Source: Pseudanabaena minima (GTDB lineage: Bacteria; Cyanobacteriota; Cyanobacteriia; Pseudanabaenales; Pseudanabaenaceae). Taken from it: DNA of 64,000 nt. The DNA lies in contig NZ_CP159508.1 of assembly GCF_051131155.1 (NCBI RefSeq), positions 2,604,001 to 2,668,000 of the forward strand. Reading direction: 5' to 3'. Below, piece after piece: positions 7,367 through 16,615 of the stretch (the first letter of the stretch is position 1; each line of letters opens with the position of its first letter). The translations under genes were made by a program, and so were the position numbers. Under the pieces are notes generated by a model. That model saw nothing but the letters and a program-made list of their open reading frames with translations. It was not told where the DNA came from and did no database searches.

Positions 7367-9916
7367 ATGGAATCTACACCTTCTCAAATACAGGAACTGC
7401 GATCAACTCTAGGGAAAATGGAAATCGCTCTGGGTGCAGTAGATAGTGCCATTGTCTGGACTAATGCGGAAGGACGTATCCAATGGTGTAATAAATCTTT
7501 TGATCGCTTAGTTGGAAAATTACATATTATGATTTTGGGCAAAGAATTGCTGTCACTTTTGCCTCTGCATTATGATGGCATTCTTGTACCAGCCGATAAA
7601 TATCCCGTAGCATTAGCTATGGAGAAGAAAGGAAAAATTAGTGAGTGTTACGAGTGCTATCTTAGCGAGAAAGGCTCGATTCTTGAGGTTACTTCTACCT
7701 ACGTGGAAATAGCGCTTAACGAGCCAAAAGAGATTAGCATAGTTATCACAATTAATGATATTACTGAACAACAAAGAGCCCAGACATTATTGCAGCAGTC
7801 TAAAGCAGAATTAGAGAATAGTGTAAATCTTAGAACACAAGAACTAGTCGAATTGAATGAGCGGCTAAATCAACAAAATTATGAGCTCCAAATAGCCAAA
7901 CAAATAGCAGAAGATTCTAACAAGGCAAAAAGTTCTTTCTTGGCAACAATGAGCCATGAAATTCGGACACCAATGAATGCGGTGATTGGGATGACAGGTT
8001 TATTGCTTGAGACTAATCTGGATGCGCAACAGCGAGATTTGGCTGACACTATTCACAACAGTGGAGAGCACCTACTAAATCTTATAAATGAAATTCTCGA
8101 TTTCTCTAAACTGGAAGCCCATGAGATGCAGTTAGAGATACTTGACTTTGATATAGAGTTAAGTATAGAAGAGATCGCTGATATTTTAGCTAAACCTGCT
8201 CACAGTAAAGGCATAGAAATAGCTACATTTTTCCATCCAAACACTCCAAAATATTTACAAGGAGATATCAGTCGCTTGCGACAAATTTTATTGAATCTGA
8301 CTAATAATGCCATTAAATTTACTGAACAAGGAGAGGTGATCATTGAAGTAAACCTAGAATCTGAACTAGAAAATTCTGTTATTTTGAGGTTTGCTGTGAT
8401 TGACACTGGGATTGGGATACCAGAATCTGCTCAATCTAAGCTATTTCAGCCTTTCATTCAAGTTGATGCTTCAACAACTAGGCAATACGGGGGCACAGGC
8501 TTGGGTTTGGCTATCTGCAAACAACTGGTAGAGCTAATGGGAGGAGAAATTCATTTGGAAAGTGAAGAGGGGAAAGGTTCAACTTTCTGGTTTACAGTTC
8601 CTTTTCAAAAGCAAATTAATAAATCTCGTAAAAATCATAGCTTAGGGGTAGAGCACCTTCAAGGGCTAAAGGTTTTGGTGGTTGATGACAGCATCACGAA
8701 CTGTAATATCCTTTATCATCAGCTGAAATCTTGGGGGATGGTGGTCGATGTACTTATCCAATCTACGGAGGTTATTCCTTGTCTACTTCGAGCCATAGAG
8801 ATGGGACAGCCATATCAAATTGCACTACTGGATATGCAAATGCCTGAATTAGATGGCGAGCAATTGGGAATCCAAATTAAAAGCTCCAAAATGCTGAAGG
8901 ATATACATTTAACCATGCTTACTTCTCTAGATCAAAGTGGTGCTGCGAGGCGTATGTTGGAGATTGGCTTTGCTGACTATCTCTGTAAACCAGTTCGCAA
9001 AGCGCGTTTATTAAATAGTTTAGTTAATACGATCGCAGGCACACCAGATGAACAAACAATACTCAAAGAGAACCTTAAGACTAAAGAAATTCGCCCTGCC
9101 TCAAAACTCAGAATATTGCTTGCTGAAGATAGTCCGATCAATCAAAAAGTTGCCGTCAATCAATTGCACAGCTTGGGCTTTAAGGTAGATGTTGTCGCTA
9201 ATGGGCAAGAAGCTTTAGATCTACTTGAAAAAGTTCCCTACGATATTATTTTAATGGATTGCCAAATGCCAATCCTTGATGGCTATACTGCCAGTTGGAA
9301 AATCCGCGATCGCGAAGCAGCCCCAAATTATAAGTTTCCAAAACTAATTATCATCGCGATAACTGCTAATGCGATGCAAGAAGATCGCGATCGCTGTCTT
9401 GATTCGGGCATGGATGATTTTTTGAGTAAACCTGTACGCAAAGAAGATTTGGCAAGGAAGTTAGATTACTGGAACCAGATTCTATCCGAGAAAGATAATG
9501 TGAATTTTGTTCCTAATGTTGAGATCTTATTACCCAAGAGTTATACTTCTGAAATTGATGACATCCTAAGTGATTCTGAAGTAGAAATTGATTGGCAATA
9601 TCTTGATGAAATGTGTAGTGGTAATAATGAATTTAAGCAAGAACTATTGCAAGCTTACTCAATGTCGATGCCTGAACATGTAGAAGCCTTGGAGATCGCA
9701 ATATCTACAAAAGAGTACATAAATATTGAGCATGAAGCACATTTTATCAAAGGATCGAGCTCAGCGATCGGGATTACTGGAGTTGCAAAATTAGCTAGTT
9801 TATTAGAAGAAAACGGCAAAAACAAAAAAATGCCAGAAAACACCAAAATCTTACTTAAGAAAATTTCAAAAGATATTGAACAGATAAAAAAACTAGCTCA
9901 GGAGATTGGGACATAA
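7367..9916 (+). CDS. Hybrid histidine kinase PAS-HisKA-HATPase-REC-REC-HPt
   Basis: This is an 849-residue soluble hybrid kinase. The start chosen is the ATG at 7367 (MESTPSQIQEL); an upstream in-frame start at 7241 would overlap the PAS gene by 95 bp and adds residues unlike any domain. It has PAS about 15-140, a coiled coil 140-185, and HisKA with His197 (SHEIRTP). The ATPase carries NLTNNAIKF, DTGIGIP and GGTGLGLAI. Receivers have Asp489 (LDMQMP) and Asp631 (MDCQMP), and the HPt has His792 (AHFIKGSS). From the HisKA onward it is closely similar to the kinase at 2515-6570, often identical in long stretches, so the two arose by duplication with different sensor ends. All phosphorelay residues are intact. 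Confidence 0.93.
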   Translation: MESTPSQIQELRSTLGKMEIALGAVDSAIVWTNAEGRIQWCNKSFDRLVGKLHIMILGKELLSLLPLHYDGILVPADKYPVALAMEKKGKISECYECYLSEKGSILEVTSTYVEIALNEPKEISIVITINDITEQQRAQTLLQQSKAELENSVNLRTQELVELNERLNQQNYELQIAKQIAEDSNKAKSSFLATMSHEIRTPMNAVIGMTGLLLETNLDAQQRDLADTIHNSGEHLLNLINEILDFSKLEAHEMQLEILDFDIELSIEEIADILAKPAHSKGIEIATFFHPNTPKYLQGDISRLRQILLNLTNNAIKFTEQGEVIIEVNLESELENSVILRFAVIDTGIGIPESAQSKLFQPFIQVDASTTRQYGGTGLGLAICKQLVELMGGEIHLESEEGKGSTFWFTVPFQKQINKSRKNHSLGVEHLQGLKVLVVDDSITNCNILYHQLKSWGMVVDVLIQSTEVIPCLLRAIEMGQPYQIALLDMQMPELDGEQLGIQIKSSKMLKDIHLTMLTSLDQSGAARRMLEIGFADYLCKPVRKARLLNSLVNTIAGTPDEQTILKENLKTKEIRPASKLRILLAEDSPINQKVAVNQLHSLGFKVDVVANGQEALDLLEKVPYDIILMDCQMPILDGYTASWKIRDREAAPNYKFPKLIIIAITANAMQEDRDRCLDSGMDDFLSKPVRKEDLARKLDYWNQILSEKDNVNFVPNVEILLPKSYTSEIDDILSDSEVEIDWQYLDEMCSGNNEFKQELLQAYSMSMPEHVEALEIAISTKEYINIEHEAHFIKGSSSAIGITGVAKLASLLEENGKNKKMPENTKILLKKISKDIEQIKKLAQEIGT

Positions 9917-10140
9917 TACTTAACTATTCTCCTGCTGTAGAGTCCATCTGCGGTTTTATCATAGGTAAAGACATCCATCATTTGACTGATTAAACTTAGC
10001 TATTGTAAATTTGTAGGTAACTGAGATATGGTTCTTCAAAGAACTTATTTTCAGTTTGAATGATGTTTTTTCTAATTAAATTAATTTAGTTAAATTAACT
10101 TATATAACTCTATCTAAATATAGTATTTCAGGCAAACGGA
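9917..10140. other. AT-rich intergenic region, no gene seen
   Basis: These 224 bp between the second hybrid kinase and the REC-phosphatase contain no palindrome comparable to the others. Absence of a hairpin leaves open read-through from the kinase into the phosphatase gene. Confidence 0.5.
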
Positions 10141-11277
10141 ATGTTGGAAATTCTAGTAATTGATGACGATCTTGTCATGCAGATGATTTTAAAAAACACT
10201 CTGCAAAGTCAAGGCTATAAGGTAATTGTGGCTAAGAATGGGACTGAGGGAATATCGTTATCAAAGAAACATCTCCCTGCCTTAGTTATCTGTGATTGGA
10301 TGATGCCAGAAGTAGACGGGCTAGAAGTCTGTCGTCAACTCAAGCTAGATCAGAATTTATCGTCAACAATTTTTATTTTGCTAACCTCTAAAGGAGCTGT
10401 AGAAGACAAAGTTCAGGCTTTAGATAATGGAGCTGATGATTTCTTGTCTAAACCGATTGACAAAACAGAATTAATTGCCAGTGTCAGGGCTGGTTTAAGA
10501 ATCTATCAACTTAATAAAGACTTACAATCGCAAAAGCAGTTGCTAGAGGCAGAACTTGCGGAGGCAGGAGAATATATCAGAGATTTGTTGCCCTTGGCTT
10601 TACAAGGTGTAGTAAACATTACGGCTGAGTTTATTCCGTCTAGTCAACTTGGTGGTGACTGTTATGATTTTTATTGGCTAGATCCTGATCATCTGGCTAT
10701 GTATCTGATTGATACTTCTGGTCATGGCGTAGGTTCAGCATTATTATCTATTTCAATTTTAAATCTCTTACGATCGCAGTCCTTTGGGAAAGAGAAGTTT
10801 TATGAGCCTAGTGCAATTATGATGGAACTTAATAGAGCTTTTCAGATGAGTCAACATAATGGTCGCTATTTCACAATGTGGTATGGAGTTTATGAGCGAT
10901 CGCAACGGAAGCTGGTCTATGCTAATGCTGGACATCCCCAAGGAATTCTGATTTCTGGATCTCCTGAAAATCCGCAAACACAAGAACTGCCTAGCCTAGA
11001 TATGCCTATAGGATTTTTCCCTGATGTTGATTACACTAGCTCGGAGCTATTGATAGCGCCAGACAGTAAACTTTTTATTTGCAGTGATGGCATTTTTGAA
11101 GTTATGCAAGAAAATGAAAAAATATGGGGAATGCCTAAATTTTTTAATTACTTAGTGGAGAAGTTCTCGTTAAGTGAAGAAATTAGCGCGAATTCAGTTA
11201 TGCAAAAAATCCAGAGCGAGTATCCTAATGCCAAATTTGGTGATGATGTTTCGCTGCTACAAATTCACTTCTCATAA
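10141..11277 (+). CDS. Response regulator with PP2C (RsbU/SpoIIE-type) phosphatase output
   Basis: This is a 378-residue protein. The receiver domain (1-120) has the acidic pair DDD at 8-10, phospho-acceptor Asp52 (VICDWMMPEVDG) and the conserved Lys of SKPI. A short coiled coil (120-150) links it to a PPM phosphatase of the RsbU class (165-375). The metal-binding segments are LGGDCYDFYW, DTSGHGVGSALL, CSDGIFE and GDDVSLL. Such proteins dephosphorylate STAS-domain anti-sigma antagonists in partner-switching pathways; a STAS protein is encoded at 22972-23397, but direct partnership is inference. The location downstream of two hybrid kinases makes this receiver a plausible phosphorelay target. 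Confidence 0.92.
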   Translation: MLEILVIDDDLVMQMILKNTLQSQGYKVIVAKNGTEGISLSKKHLPALVICDWMMPEVDGLEVCRQLKLDQNLSSTIFILLTSKGAVEDKVQALDNGADDFLSKPIDKTELIASVRAGLRIYQLNKDLQSQKQLLEAELAEAGEYIRDLLPLALQGVVNITAEFIPSSQLGGDCYDFYWLDPDHLAMYLIDTSGHGVGSALLSISILNLLRSQSFGKEKFYEPSAIMMELNRAFQMSQHNGRYFTMWYGVYERSQRKLVYANAGHPQGILISGSPENPQTQELPSLDMPIGFFPDVDYTSSELLIAPDSKLFICSDGIFEVMQENEKIWGMPKFFNYLVEKFSLSEEISANSVMQKIQSEYPNAKFGDDVSLLQIHFS

Positions 11278-11279
11278 AA

Positions 11280-11310
11280 GTTGTCATTTTGCCTAAGGCA
11301 AAATGACAAC
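11280..11310. terminator. Hairpin after the REC-phosphatase gene
   Basis: GTTGTCATTTTGCC and its inverse flank TAA. It begins 3 bp past the stop codon and faces the convergent gene ending at 11335, so it can act on both strands. Confidence 0.75.
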
Positions 11311-11334
11311 TCAAACCACTTGAACTAGTACTCA

Positions 11335-11679
11335 CTAATATTCAATTGTCATGCTTTCATAGGTTGCACCACGGGTTGTTTGAATGCGCTCTGTGGGGTT
11401 AGCCTTAATTTTATTGACAAACTGTGCTTCTGACATTTCTGCACTTACAGCATTATTCTCCACATCTAGATCTAGTTGCGCAAGATTGCGATCAAGCTCG
11501 GCAAGGCGATTAACTATTTGTTGCTGGCGATCGCATACTCGTACTAGTTCTTCTTGTAGTCGCTCTTTCTCATTGGCGAGTTGATGCATCTGGATATATA
11601 GTGCCGAAGGAGTTTTCCGTAGAGGCATAGAACGCAATTTCGGCTGGATTGGTCTACGCGATGCACGAGAAATAGTCAT
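11335..11679 (-). CDS. Small basic coiled-coil protein, possibly GvpV-like
   Basis: A basic N-terminus (SRRPIQPKLRSMPLRKT, about 7-23) leads into a heptad-rich coiled coil about 28-75 (MHQLANEKERLQEELVRVCDRQQQIVNRLAEL) and an unstructured tail. The opening 'IQPKLRSMPLRKT..LY' followed by a coiled coil resembles small gas-vesicle accessory proteins of the GvpV type as I remember them. No other gvp gene is in the window, so the name is only a suggestion. There is no signal peptide or membrane segment. A short AT-rich gap separates it from the next minus-strand gene at 11747. Confidence 0.6.
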   Translation of the reverse strand: MTISRASRRPIQPKLRSMPLRKTPSALYIQMHQLANEKERLQEELVRVCDRQQQIVNRLAELDRNLAQLDLDVENNAVSAEMSEAQFVNKIKANPTERIQTTRGATYESMTIEY

Positions 11680-11746
11680 AGGAATTAGTCCTGATAGACA
11701 TTTAGTTTTAGATATAAAATCTTTATGCAGTAGAGATTTTGATTAT

Positions 11747-12103
11747 TTATTTCGTTGGGCTTGGCTCAAAGAATACTTTGTACAAAATAAACCCGACTAG
11801 CGCCATAATGCCGATGGAAATGGCAAGTGATACTAGTTTAAATACAAAACTCAGAATTGTAAATGAAACTAGCCCGATCGCCACGATCGCGGCAACTTTG
11901 GTTGCTCCAGTCAGACTATTTACCCAAGCAATGAGGCTGCCTAAGCCAGTTTTAGCCGCCTCTACACTTTGCCCAACCGCCACAAATTCAGGTTCAGCGC
12001 GTTTGTTAGGATCATGTGTTTGGCTACTTGCTTGTTGCTTATTTCCCATTACTTCGCGCTCTAGCTCACGAAAGCGTTCTTCTAGGTTATCGGTTTGACT
12101 CAT
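11747..12103 (-). CDS. Small two-helix membrane protein of unknown function
   Basis: This 118-residue protein has a charged N-terminal half (MSQTDNLEERFRELEREV, coiled-coil-like). Two adjacent hydrophobic helices follow at about 68-90 (ATKVAAIVAIGLVSFTILSFVF) and 92-112 (VSLAISIGIMALVGFILYKVFF). It looks like a membrane-anchored coiled coil. I do not recognise a named family. It is divergent from the UbiB-type gene at 12247, sharing a 143-bp promoter region. Confidence 0.7.
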   Translation of the reverse strand: MSQTDNLEERFRELEREVMGNKQQASSQTHDPNKRAEPEFVAVGQSVEAAKTGLGSLIAWVNSLTGATKVAAIVAIGLVSFTILSFVFKLVSLAISIGIMALVGFILYKVFFEPSPTK

Positions 12104-12246
12104 AGCAGCAATAAATAAAAAATCTATGGTTTATTTTACTCCATTCATTGAAATCAAACTTAAGCCTAGAGAGCTATCCCGAATCTTGTTACAAATTGTT
12201 AAAATAATCTATACATTAAGTCTACAGATGAGTCTACAAAAATTCT

Positions 12247-14211
12247 ATGCCAGTAACCAAAACAGACTTTGAGTTAGATCGTTATGACATTGACGCGATC
12301 GCAAACTACTACCGCAACCAACCTTTGCGGGTCTGGTGGCGCTGCATAGTGATTTTTGTCCCACTGATCTGGTTGATTTTGAGACTACGCCTTAGTGCCA
12401 AAGCCTCAGCCACAGAATTAAAAAAATTAGCGATCGAATCGCGAAAGTTACTAACCCGTCTTGGTCCAGCCTTTATCAAAATTGGTCAAGCCCTCTCGAC
12501 TCGTCCCGACATCGTGCCACCCGTGTTCATGGACGAACTCGCCGAACTGCAAGATCAACTCCCACCATTTCCTAACGAAATCGCCTTTCAATTTATTCGT
12601 GATGCATTAGGAGCCGAGCCTTCGGAAGTTTATGCCGAAATCTCCGATAACCCGATCGCTGCGGCTTCATTAGGTCAAGTCTATAAAGGCAAACTCAAAA
12701 CAGGCGAACTCGTTGCCATCAAAGTCCAACGTCCTGACATAGCCGCAGGTATTGCACTCGACATGTATATCCTACGTGGTATTTCTACATGGCTAAAAAA
12801 GACTTTCAAGTTTGTGCGGACTAACTTAGCAGCGATCCTTGATGAATTTGCTAGTCGCATTTTTGAGGAAATGGACTACACCTTTGAAGGTCAAAATGCC
12901 GAAAAGTTTGCTGAATACTATGGTGGATTGGAAGGAATTTATGTTCCCAAAATCTATTGGCAATACACTGCCAAACGTGTATTGACGATGGAATGGATTG
13001 AAGGCATTAAGTTAACCAATGTGCAGGGAGTCAAAGATGCTGGCTTTGACAGTCGTCACATCATCGAAGTCGGCGTGCAATGCTCTTTGCGTCAATTGCT
13101 CGACTATGGCTATTTTCATGCCGATCCACACCCTGGCAACCTATTAGTAATGGGTGATGGTAAACTTGCCTATCTCGACTTTGGCATGATGAGTCAAGTT
13201 TCCTCAGAGCAGCGCTTTGGACTCATCGAAGCGATCGTGCATTTAGTCAATCGTGATTTTATAGCTCTTTCTAAAGACTATGTACGTTTAGGCTTTTTGA
13301 CTGAAGATATCGACTTTGATGCAATCGTCCCCGCACTATCGGAAGTCTTCAATCCACCTGAGGGTCAAAGCTTGACACAAATGGATTTTAAAGACATGAC
13401 CGATCAGTTATCGCAGATCATGTATGACTATCCCTTCCAAGTTCCTGCTTATTATGCGCTGATTATCCGATCGCTTGTCACTTTAGAAGGTATTGCCTTT
13501 AGCGTTGATCCTAATTTCAAAGTTTTAGCAGTTGCCTATCCCTATGTCGCCAATCGTCTGCTAAATGACTCTGCACCAGAGTTAAGAATGGCTCTCAAGG
13601 ATTTACTCTTCCGTGGTGGTGAATTCCGCTGGAATCGTCTAGAGAATTTGCTCAGCAATGCTCAAACCAATCCTGACTACAACTTGAATGGAACCCTCGA
13701 CAAAGGAATTGATTTCTTGCTGTCCGATCGCAGTGAATTTATGCACGATCGCATCATCGATGAGATCGTCAAAGGCATCGAAGTTGAGGCAAGCAAACGT
13801 TTACCAGAAAGATTTCGCACGTCACCCATCGGCAATATCGTGATTGATCCTCACGTCAAAGAAACAATTGCTAAAACTGAGACTCCATCGAGTTTAGGCT
13901 ATATTGCGAGACTATGGACAATTCTCCAGAAAGACAAGGCGATCGCTCCCACTGACATTTTGCCTTTAGCAACCCGTATTCTCACTAAGCGTCAAACCCT
14001 CACCTTTGGGCGCGATGTTATTTCTAAACTGGCTCAGCGATCGCTAGTGCGAGCAGTCCGTGAGGTGTTACTACGCGATGAGCAAAAATATCAAGATGAT
14101 AAACAGCAGGACTCAATCAATAGTTCTATGAGCAAGCCTCAAAGTGAAGCAAGAGAACTGGTTGGTTCTGGCTCTGGCTTAAGGCGATCAGTAAATGGAC
14201 GTAGTTGGTAA
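12247..14211 (+). CDS. ABC1/UbiB (AarF) family atypical kinase
   Basis: This 654-residue protein has the hallmarks of the UbiB family. The KxGQ motif occurs in FIKIGQALSTRPDIVPP (about 76-92). The alanine-rich nucleotide loop AAASLGQVYKG replaces the usual glycine loop. The lysine is in VAIKVQRP, followed by HADPHPGNLLV (catalytic loop) and YLDFGMM (metal-binding DFG). A hydrophobic segment near residues 32-50 could anchor it. These kinases/ATPases support quinone and prenyl-lipid metabolism, in cyanobacteria plausibly plastoquinone or tocopherol. The C-terminal ~150 residues are less conserved. A T-rich hairpin follows the stop. Confidence 0.9.
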   Translation: MPVTKTDFELDRYDIDAIANYYRNQPLRVWWRCIVIFVPLIWLILRLRLSAKASATELKKLAIESRKLLTRLGPAFIKIGQALSTRPDIVPPVFMDELAELQDQLPPFPNEIAFQFIRDALGAEPSEVYAEISDNPIAAASLGQVYKGKLKTGELVAIKVQRPDIAAGIALDMYILRGISTWLKKTFKFVRTNLAAILDEFASRIFEEMDYTFEGQNAEKFAEYYGGLEGIYVPKIYWQYTAKRVLTMEWIEGIKLTNVQGVKDAGFDSRHIIEVGVQCSLRQLLDYGYFHADPHPGNLLVMGDGKLAYLDFGMMSQVSSEQRFGLIEAIVHLVNRDFIALSKDYVRLGFLTEDIDFDAIVPALSEVFNPPEGQSLTQMDFKDMTDQLSQIMYDYPFQVPAYYALIIRSLVTLEGIAFSVDPNFKVLAVAYPYVANRLLNDSAPELRMALKDLLFRGGEFRWNRLENLLSNAQTNPDYNLNGTLDKGIDFLLSDRSEFMHDRIIDEIVKGIEVEASKRLPERFRTSPIGNIVIDPHVKETIAKTETPSSLGYIARLWTILQKDKAIAPTDILPLATRILTKRQTLTFGRDVISKLAQRSLVRAVREVLLRDEQKYQDDKQQDSINSSMSKPQSEARELVGSGSGLRRSVNGRSW

Positions 14212-14215
14212 GACA

Positions 14216-14248
14216 AACAAAAGGAGCGCTTCGCGTTCCTTTTTTATT
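14216..14248 (+). terminator. Intrinsic terminator after the UbiB-like gene
   Basis: AAAGGAGCGC-TTC-GCGTTCCTTTTTT is a GC-rich stem followed by a T-run on the plus strand. The convergent gene ends at 14248. Confidence 0.8.
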
Positions 14249-15120
14249 TAGAAGAAAAGTTCTATCCCCGACTCTGTACAAGCAGTCTCTAACAAATCAC
14301 TGAGGCTAAGTTCCTCAGCCCATTTTTGCAAATAATCAAAATCAAGGCGATCGCCTTGAATCTTTAGCACCCCCAAAACATCGCGCCATTGTCTCTGTGA
14401 CTCATTCTTAGTCATCCGATACCAAACTAACTTTTGTAAAACTGTATCTTCAGGACTGCAAAGATAAATAGCTTCTGATGCAGGTCGATTTACTGGAATA
14501 TATAACTGTCTTCGTTCCATCTTAGAATGTGCAAATGCATCATTCCGCATTACGAATATGTCTGCTTTTTCTGTGGTTTCTAAATCAATTATATTGAAAG
14601 ACGAAGTCCTCCCACGCATCGCATCATCAACAGCAATCTCACTAATATAAAAATCTTTGGAAAACGCATTTAGGATTGATTGAGTTTGATTTGGTTGGAT
14701 ACTTACAACTAGATCCAAATCCTCTGTAAATCTAACTTCACCTTGCAACGAACTAGCAACTGAACCACCAATGTAATAGGGAATATTTAATGATTCCAGT
14801 AAAACAGCTACCTTTCTAGCTAAATAAATTGGATCTTCTATCATTAGTTCTTGGTCAAATGTTGTAGATTTTAGTAGTTCCGCTACATCGATTCCTAGAC
14901 GTTTTCTGACATAGTGATAGCGAATTTCTTGCGGTGAAGCATTTGGATAGAGACTTTTGAGCCCAGTCAGGGTAAATATAGCAGCTTTTTTAAAGACTCT
15001 CAAAAGTAGCTTTTCTTTTTGCGGCAAATCCATTTGCCGCCACAACCCAAACAGATACATCTCAGCATCAATGCTGGTATCAACTGATTGGGTCTTATAT
15101 CCCGCAGGTACGCTTAGCAT
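14248..15120 (-). CDS. Nucleotidyltransferase-fold protein with an extra N-terminal helical domain
   Basis: Of 290 residues, about 110-270 form a minimal nucleotidyltransferase of the AbiEii/DUF6036-like group: YYIGGSVASSLQGEVRFTEDLDLVVSI holds the G-G-S and the D-x-D catalytic pair, with EKADIFVMR supplying the third acidic position. The first 90 residues (LFGLWRQMDLPQKEKLLLRVFKKAA...PNASPQEIRYHYVRKRLG) are a helical region often found as a separate small protein in cyanobacteria. AbiEii enzymes are toxins of type IV toxin-antitoxin systems that modify tRNA ends. No antitoxin gene (AbiEi) is adjacent, so a toxin role is unproven. Confidence 0.75.
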   Translation of the reverse strand: MLSVPAGYKTQSVDTSIDAEMYLFGLWRQMDLPQKEKLLLRVFKKAAIFTLTGLKSLYPNASPQEIRYHYVRKRLGIDVAELLKSTTFDQELMIEDPIYLARKVAVLLESLNIPYYIGGSVASSLQGEVRFTEDLDLVVSIQPNQTQSILNAFSKDFYISEIAVDDAMRGRTSSFNIIDLETTEKADIFVMRNDAFAHSKMERRQLYIPVNRPASEAIYLCSPEDTVLQKLVWYRMTKNESQRQWRDVLGVLKIQGDRLDFDYLQKWAEELSLSDLLETACTESGIELFF

Positions 15121-15137
15121 TTGATTTTACCTATCTT

Positions 15138-15905
15138 CTAAGATTTGGTTCTTACATCTTGGCAATACTGCTTAACAGCTTCTGTTATCGAGCTTTGCAA
15201 ATCAACATATTTACGAGCAAAGGGAGGCTGCCAATCGGATAAGCCTAAAACATCATGAGTCACAAGAATTTGTCCATCACAGCCTTGACCTGCACCAATA
15301 CCAATTGTGGGGACAGGAATTAGTTCTGTAATTTTGGTAGCTAAATCCGCAGGAATATTTTCTAATAGCAGTGCAAAAATACCAGCTTCCACTAAAGCTT
15401 TAGACTGATGTAAAATCTCTTCGGCAGTGTCAGGAGTACCACCTTGAACCCGATAACCGATCCGATGCACCGATTGCGGGGTTAAGCCTACATGCCCCAT
15501 GACTGGCATTCCTGCTTGTACTAGCTTACGAATAGTTTCAACCATATCAGGATACCCGCCTTCAAGCTTAATGCCCCGCGCATCCGTTTCTTTGAAAATA
15601 CGTCCCGCTGATCGCATTGCCTCTTCCGCAGAAATTTGATAGCTGAGAAATGGCATATCAACAATTAGTAAAGCATTATCAACTCCACGCCCGACCGCTT
15701 GGGCATGACGAATCATGTCATCAAGGGTAACAGGCAAGGTATTTTTATAACCAAGCGCCACCATCGCCAGAGAATCACCCACCAAGATCATATCCACGCC
15801 TGCTTTGTCTAGCAGTTTGGCGATCGCATAGTCACTTGCTGTCAGCGCCGCGATCGGCTTTTTTTGCTGTTTCCATTTTTGTATCTGGGCGATCGACACT
15901 GGCAT
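15138..15905 (-). CDS. panB: PanB, 3-methyl-2-oxobutanoate hydroxymethyltransferase
   Basis: This enzyme transfers a hydroxymethyl group from methylenetetrahydrofolate to alpha-ketoisovalerate, giving ketopantoate for pantothenate and coenzyme A. Family signatures are LTASDYAIAKLLDKAGVDMILVGDSLAMVALGY, the metal site DMPF, the catalytic E-G-G of IKLEGG, MGHVGLTPQS, and GIGAGQGCDGQILVTHDVLG. The start at 15905 gives 255 residues, the family length, and has AAGAGGAAT about 8 bp upstream. A longer frame from 15956 adds 17 residues (LRRSYTTTNILKRNV) with no family support. It lies 17 bp downstream-adjacent to the nucleotidyltransferase gene on the same strand. Confidence 0.96.
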   Translation of the reverse strand: MPVSIAQIQKWKQQKKPIAALTASDYAIAKLLDKAGVDMILVGDSLAMVALGYKNTLPVTLDDMIRHAQAVGRGVDNALLIVDMPFLSYQISAEEAMRSAGRIFKETDARGIKLEGGYPDMVETIRKLVQAGMPVMGHVGLTPQSVHRIGYRVQGGTPDTAEEILHQSKALVEAGIFALLLENIPADLATKITELIPVPTIGIGAGQGCDGQILVTHDVLGLSDWQPPFARKYVDLQSSITEAVKQYCQDVRTKS

Positions 15906-16054
15906 CGTGACATTCCTCTTAAGTATATTTGTTGTGGTATAGCTCCGCCGTAACACAACAAATTGGTTCTTTATTTTATAGAGCTAACATCTAATGTAAA
16001 CTTTTTAAAGCAAACGCAACAGATTTATCGAGTTCGGTACGAGAAGCAAACATT

Positions 16055-16246
16055 ATGCAAGTTGGACAAAAAGTTCGTGTTCGTGGTTTCAAAGATGGTA
16101 GCGGTAAGGCAATCTCTAACAAAATTGGCGAAGTCGGCGTAATCAAAGAAGAGAAAATTATGGATGGTAGCAAATGGGGCTACATCGTCAAATTCTCTGA
16201 TAGCACTAAGTCTTGGTTCTTTGCCGATGAGTTAGAATCAGCCTAA
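16055..16246 (+). CDS. DUF2862 small conserved cyanobacterial protein
   Basis: At 63 residues it is a compact beta-rich protein: VGQKVRVRGFKDG, GEVGVIKEEKIMDGSKWGYIVKFSDST, SWFFADELE. This SH3-like barrel pattern is characteristic of the cyanobacterial DUF2862 family; its function is unknown. It is divergent from panB and is followed by a hairpin and then the HU-like gene. Confidence 0.8.
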   Translation: MQVGQKVRVRGFKDGSGKAISNKIGEVGVIKEEKIMDGSKWGYIVKFSDSTKSWFFADELESA

Positions 16247-16248
16247 AA

Positions 16249-16283
16249 GCATTAGGATGTTGCGTGTTGCGCGACATCCTAAT
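16249..16283. terminator. Hairpin between DUF2862 and HU-like genes
   Basis: ATTAGGATGTTGCG and CGCGACATCCTAAT pair around TGTTG. It separates two plus-strand genes. Confidence 0.7.
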
Positions 16284-16297
16284 TACGAATAAGCCCT

Positions 16298-16615
16298 ATG
16301 GCAGATATTAACCGTCAAGATATCATTCGGGGCATGATGGCTGAAGTTGATGGGCTAAGCTATAGTATGGCTTCCGCTAGCCTCGAAGCTGTAATAACCT
16401 GTGTTACCAAAGCATTATCCAATCACCAATCCATAACCCTAAGCGGTTTTGGTAAGTTTGGTGTACGCCATCGTCGCGCCCGCTCAGGAAGTCATCCTCG
16501 TACACATCAGCCCATTAATATTCCTGAAGTTATTGTTCCTCACTTCACTCCCAGTCCTCATCTAAAAAAGCTAGTGCAGAAGCCCAATGAGCCTAATTCT
16601 GACATTTCTCGGTAA
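16298..16615 (+). CDS. HU/IHF-family DNA-binding protein
   Basis: At 105 residues it shows the HU fold: RQDIIRGMMAEVDGLSYSMASASLEAVITCVTKAL (two helices), SITLSGFGKFGVRHRRARSGSHPRT (saddle strands and start of the DNA-binding arm), then INIPEVIVPHFTPSPHLKKLV. The usual GRNPQTGE arm tip is replaced by GSHPRTHQP, so this is a divergent HU paralogue and not the housekeeping copy. The 3' end overlaps the next gene by 29 bp, suggesting translational coupling. Confidence 0.85.
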   Translation: MADINRQDIIRGMMAEVDGLSYSMASASLEAVITCVTKALSNHQSITLSGFGKFGVRHRRARSGSHPRTHQPINIPEVIVPHFTPSPHLKKLVQKPNEPNSDISR

